Shown piece by piece: positions 46,958 to 49,537 of a stretch of DNA of 49,537 nucleotides (position 1 is the first letter of the stretch; every line of letters begins with the position of its first letter). This DNA is from Planctomycetaceae bacterium (GTDB lineage: Bacteria; Planctomycetota; Planctomycetia; Planctomycetales; Planctomycetaceae). The stretch spans positions 1-49,537 of the forward strand of contig CANJQC010000028.1 in the NCBI GenBank assembly GCA_947476295.1, written 5' to 3'. Both the position numbers and the translations under genes were made by a program. Below the pieces are notes generated by a model, which was not told where the DNA came from, made no database searches, and saw nothing but the letters and a program-made list of their open reading frames with translations.

Positions 46958-47248
46958 GTGGTAAAAGTTCTGGGGTATGTCCGTGTCAGTACAGAAGAAC
47001 AAAGCGAGTCAGGGCATTCGCTCGGAGCACAGCGGGAGAAACTGAAAGCCTACGCTGCGTTGTATGACTTGGAACTGGTGGAAATTGTTGAAGACGGTGG
47101 CCAGTCAGCAAAGACGCTGAATCGTCCCGGTCTCCAGCGAGCATTGAAGATACTTCGAAACGGTGAAGCGGATGGAATTGTCATCGTCAAGCTGGACCGC
47201 TTGACTCGCTCTGTTGTTAGCAGATTTTCAGCGTGCGCGATGCGTTAG
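46958..47248 (+). pseudogene. serine recombinase, N-terminal catalytic domain only
   Basis: The GTG at 46958 with GGAGG seven bases upstream gives VVKVLGYVRVSTEEQSESG, whose YVRVSTEEQ contains the nucleophile Ser (S11). SLGAQREKLKAYA, EDGGQSAKTLNRPGLQRAL and the active-site IVIVKLDRLTRSV follow, the resolvase/invertase catalytic core. Right after LTRSV (about 47211) the sequence diverges and stops after 14 unrelated codons. The long E-helix and the DNA-binding parts are missing; intact members are 180 to more than 500 residues. The lost part coincides with the 3' end of the convergent DUF2786 gene, marking a rearrangement junction near 47211-47217. Confidence 0.85.
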
Positions 47249-48020
47249 CGTTGTACTTGCCTCCGTCAGTGCGTCCCTGTCCGCGTGCATCGCTGCTGCC
47301 AGTGCTTCCGCCTGCTGACTGCATTCTGAGTTTGATGCCGCCACCTTCCGGGCTGGCAAGCCATGCTTTGGCCAGTGTGGCCTTTTGCTGAATCAGGGCA
47401 TTGCGGCGCTCGACCAGAACCATTGCCGTTGACGTTCCGGTGTAGGTCAAGCGGCGTGCCTCGCTGTACTCTGTTGCTTCGCGTTCCTTGCGCTTCTCTT
47501 CGACACCCGCAACAAATCCTTCGGCGTAGGCTGCGCCGTCTCCGCGTGCCACAGAACCATATCGCAATCGGGCCAGTGCTGAGATAGCTAGACGCAATTC
47601 GCCCCAAAGCTGAATTGCCGTTTCAACGTCTTCTGCGATCCCATAGAAGACAAGCGACGTCGCCTTTGTTGCCTTTCCGTTTGCATCTCGCACGGCAAGG
47701 CCTGCCGCCGTTTGTCGATAAACAGGAGGGCTTACATAATATCCAACGCCGCCGACGATCTTTGCGACAACTCCAGCCAGTGATTTTTCCCATTGCGGCA
47801 TCCGTGCGTTGTCGCTGAACACCTGTGTCTTCGTTCGCGGTGCTGTGCGTGCGTCCTGCTCTTGTTCCTGTGGGCTGGTTTGTAAGTCATCTTCGCTGAG
47901 GTGGTGGCGATCCATGAGCCGCGCTGCGATAGCCAGGGCGTTCTGCACCTCCTGCTCTGATGCTGCGTCGTCGTTGGCGATGCTGAGGATTTTTCGGATT
48001 TGATCTTTTACGTCTGCCAT
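47217..48020 (-). CDS. DUF2786 family protein
   Basis: The 267-residue product has the DUF2786 helix pair at its N-terminus (IRKILSIANDDAASEQEVQN, ALAIAARLMDRHHLSEDDL). A mixed domain of the kind usually following it comes next (MPQWEKSLAGVVAKIVGGVG, TSLVFYGIAEDVETAIQLWG). DUF2786 proteins occur in phages, plasmids and genomic islands; their function is unknown. The C-terminal 50 residues are low-complexity and Gly/Ser/Arg-rich. AGGACC precedes the ATG at 48020. A small broken frame lies upstream on the same strand. The gene's 3' end abuts the truncated recombinase, suggesting it came with an insertion. Confidence 0.78.
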   Translation of the reverse strand: MADVKDQIRKILSIANDDAASEQEVQNALAIAARLMDRHHLSEDDLQTSPQEQEQDARTAPRTKTQVFSDNARMPQWEKSLAGVVAKIVGGVGYYVSPPVYRQTAAGLAVRDANGKATKATSLVFYGIAEDVETAIQLWGELRLAISALARLRYGSVARGDGAAYAEGFVAGVEEKRKEREATEYSEARRLTYTGTSTAMVLVERRNALIQQKATLAKAWLASPEGGGIKLRMQSAGGSTGSSDARGQGRTDGGKYNANASRTLKIC

Positions 48021-48051
48021 GTTTATCGGTCCTGATTGTGGTTGTGGTGGT

Positions 48052-48296
48052 TCAAATTGTGATTGCCTGTGCCAAGTGCGTCAACTAGTGCATGACGTTT
48101 CCGTCTGCGAAGTCCATCTTTCGCAGCATGATAGCAATGGTTGCCTGTTCGTGGCTCGGTGCCTGCTCCATTGCTTCGAGCAAGCAACCGACGGGAATGA
48201 AGTTCATTCCGCTCGGTCCTTTGGCCTCAATCACGTCTTCTCGGTCGATGCCTTTTTTTCGTCGATGAAAGTGTTGAGCCAAGTTGTGAAGTTCAT
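48052..48296 (-). pseudogene. small mobile-element-type protein, split by a -1 frameshift at A AAA AAG
   Basis: From the ATG at 48296 one frame reads MNFTTWLNTFIDEKK and stops a few codons later. One base back, the neighbouring frame reads GIDREDVIEAKGPSGMNFIP, then VGCLLEAMEQAPSHEQATIA and IMLRKMDFADGNVMH, with a TAG at 48085-48087. Together they form one sensible 70-residue protein. The switch falls exactly on A-AAA-AAG (complement of about 48252-48258), the classic -1 slippery heptamer. After the TAG the same frame continues LTHLAQAITI to a TGA at 48052, which looks like the lost C-terminus. It is therefore either decaying (frameshift plus nonsense) or frameshift-translated. It lies 65 bases upstream of DUF2786. 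Confidence 0.6.
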
Positions 48297-48381
48297 TGTG
48301 TTGCGTCCATTTGTGTGGTCGGTGGTTGTCTCCGGACACAGCAGCCCCTCAGCCGAGAGACTGGCGTTTTTTGTTGCATCC

Positions 48382-49227
48382 ATGATGCCGCTCATCGCCA
48401 CCTTCCTCGACGCGGAAACCAGCAAGATCGACGCATTGATCGCGGAGCAGCGTCGGTTGATTGAGTTACTGAAGGAAAAGCGGCAGGCGGTCATCAGTCA
48501 CGCGGTCACCAAAGGCCAGAACCCCGATGCGACGATGAAGGCGTCCGGCATCGAATGGTTGGGCGACGTGCCGGAACATTCGAGCGTCGTGGCACTAAAG
48601 CATTTGGTTTCGCGGCCAATTATCGACGGGCCGCACGTATCGCCACAGAAACATGATCAGGGTGTGCCGTTCATTTCCGCGGAATCCATCGGCAAAGGGT
48701 TTATCGACTTCGATAAGAAATGGGGATATATCTCACCCGAAGATCACAAGGTTTACTCGCAAAGATACTCGCCACAGCGAGGCGACATTCTGATGGTTAA
48801 ATTGGGAGCAACTACCGGAGTTCCAGCCATTGTTGAAACAGATACGGACTTCAGCGTCTGGGTTCCTTTGGCGGCAATTCGTCTTAAAGATCAAATTCAA
48901 CCGTACTTGATCTTTCACGTTCTTCGGTCAAACAACCTTCGAGTGGCTTATCAACTGAGTTGGACATTTGGAACACAACAGACGCTCGGTCTAGGCACGA
49001 TCTCAAACCTGCAAATGCCAGTGCCACCGGCGCAAGAGCTACAGGAGATCGTTAATTACTTGGATGCCGTGTTGCCAGGGTTTGACTCACTCGAAGCCGA
49101 AGCCACGCGCGCCATTGACCTGCTTCAAGAACGCCGCACGGCCCTGATCTCCGCTGCCGTCACCGACAAAATCGACGTGCGTGAAATGTCACGCGGAGGC
49201 GAGGAGAACGCGGAGAAGACGAAATGA
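48382..49227 (+). pseudogene. hsdS: type I restriction-modification specificity subunit HsdS, C-terminal half
   Basis: The frame from the ATG at 48382 (281 residues) starts abruptly inside the HsdS central conserved region (IATFLDAETSKIDALIAEQR, LIELLKEKRQAVISHAVTKG, SGIEWLGDVPEH). It continues with one target-recognition domain (HLVSRPIIDGPHVSPQKHD to TISNLQMPVPPAQE) and the distal conserved helix (EIVNYLDAVLPGFDSLEAE, LLQERRTALISAAVTDKIDV). HsdS normally has two such domains and about 400-450 residues; the first is missing. The upstream part of the open frame (48019-48381) is antisense to other sequence and not HsdS. Half-size HsdS subunits can work as dimers, so activity is not excluded, but there is no good ribosome binding site and hsdM/hsdR are not in the window. 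Its 3' end is tandemly repeated. Confidence 0.78.
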
Positions 49228-49537
49228 ACTTGCTACCATCTCACTCGTCCTCCGCGCCTCCGCGACTCCGCGTGAGCCATCTCTTACAGGCATCTATCCC
49301 CAAGGCCCAGCGTTGCATCGAACTCTGTCAAGAACGCCGCACGGCCCTGATCTCCGCTGCCGTCACCGACAAAATCGACGTGCGTGAAATGTCACGCGGA
49401 GGCGCGGAGAACGCGGAGAAGACTAAATGAGCTTGCTACCATCTCACTTGTCCTCCGCGACTCCGCGTCTCCGCGTGAGCCATCTCTTACAGGCATCTAT
49501 CCCCAAGGCCCAGCGTTGCATCGAACTCTTTCAAGAA
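49125..49537 (+). repeat. tandem direct repeat, 203-bp unit, covering the hsdS 3' end
   Basis: Unit 1 (49125-49327) and unit 2 (49328-49530) differ at about seven positions, and a third unit starts at 49531 where the window ends. Each holds the last 34 or so codons of hsdS plus about 100 bases of following sequence. Within each unit an imperfect palindrome built from CGCGGAG motifs pairs 49189-49206 with 49258-49275, and in unit 2 49392-49409 with 49461-49478. Part of this palindrome encodes the hsdS C-terminal residues SRGGxENAEKTK. Confidence 0.9.
49224..49430 (+). CDS. repeat-borne 68-codon frame carrying the HsdS distal helix
   Basis: The ATG at 49224 overlaps the hsdS TGA as ATGA. The frame reads through the spacer of the repeat (NLLPSHSSSAPPRLRVSHLL, QASIPKAQRCIELC) into QERRTALISAAVTDKIDVRE and stops at 49430, where the next ATGA (49427) opens the same frame again to the window end. 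It is created by the 203-base duplication, whose length is not a multiple of three. Whether it is translated is unknown; there is no separate ribosome binding site, so it would depend on coupling to hsdS. Confidence 0.35.
   Translation: MNLLPSHSSSAPPRLRVSHLLQASIPKAQRCIELCQERRTALISAAVTDKIDVREMSRGGAENAEKTK

Noticed and set aside
48019-48381. N-terminal 121 codons of the open frame leading into hsdS
   Set aside because: This part is antisense to the DUF2786 leader and the small frameshifted gene. HsdS similarity begins only at about 48390.
49125-49537. CRISPR array
   Set aside because: The repeats are 203 bp, contiguous and without variable spacers, and they copy the hsdS 3' end.

Overview
The window looks like a piece of a planctomycete chromosome (order Planctomycetales; I cannot name the genus from sequence alone). 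The evidence is the gene stock. There is a DUF1549/DUF1553 (PSD1) cytochrome-type protein next to a pre-peptidase C-terminal (PPC) domain protein, a secreted di-haem cytochrome protein, a CxPxR sulfatase, a secreted isochorismatase-fold protein, a short BBP7-like barrel protein, and a surface hydrolase carrying the N-terminal LESRQLLAA signature. Most genes stand alone or in pairs on alternating strands, also as in planctomycetes, and several families of palindromic intergenic repeats recur.

Layout. 1-614: a gene remnant and a large perfect inverted repeat. 615-7302: trpC (-), a CPBP membrane protease (+), an acidic lipoprotein (+), a PilZ protein (+) and recJ (-), the last two sharing a CTAG at their stops. 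7303-12649: a small lipoprotein, then an exopolysaccharide pair, a Wza-like export lipoprotein (+) facing a Wzc-like BY-kinase (-) across a bidirectional terminator. 12753-19629: a PSD1 + PPC operon (-), with a recognisable promoter and terminator, divergent from a di-haem cytochrome protein (+). 20008-26476: BBP7-like protein, a group-2 sigma-70 factor, then on the minus strand an S4 protein and site-2 protease pair, a sulfatase and an isochorismatase-like protein. 27414-36966: a ClpP/NfeD-type membrane protein that appears to have lost its nucleophile, a DUF457 membrane protein, a roughly 1000-residue surface esterase-like protein with four C-terminal Fn3-like repeats, an unrecognised 668-residue protein, and an SDR oxidoreductase. 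37365-43194: housekeeping genes pyrG (+), and murA, prmC and rtcB (-).

43195-49537 is different. It is an accessory, decaying zone with a beta-propeller fragment, possible traces of an AAA ATPase, a sugar-binding-protein pseudogene broken by an in-frame TAG, an intact DUF3748 (YidR-like) gene, a serine recombinase cut off after its catalytic motifs, a DUF2786 protein with a small frameshifted companion, and the C-terminal half of a type I restriction HsdS. The HsdS tail is repeated in tandem every 203 bases to the end of the window. I read this as a mosaic of mobile-element and restriction-modification debris.

I did not find a complete novel system. The most unusual items are the 203-base HsdS-tail array whose units form ATGA-coupled reading frames, the A-AAA-AAG slippery site in the small gene beside DUF2786, the apparent loss of catalytic residues in both ClpP-like domains of the NfeD protein, and the paired palindromic repeats.
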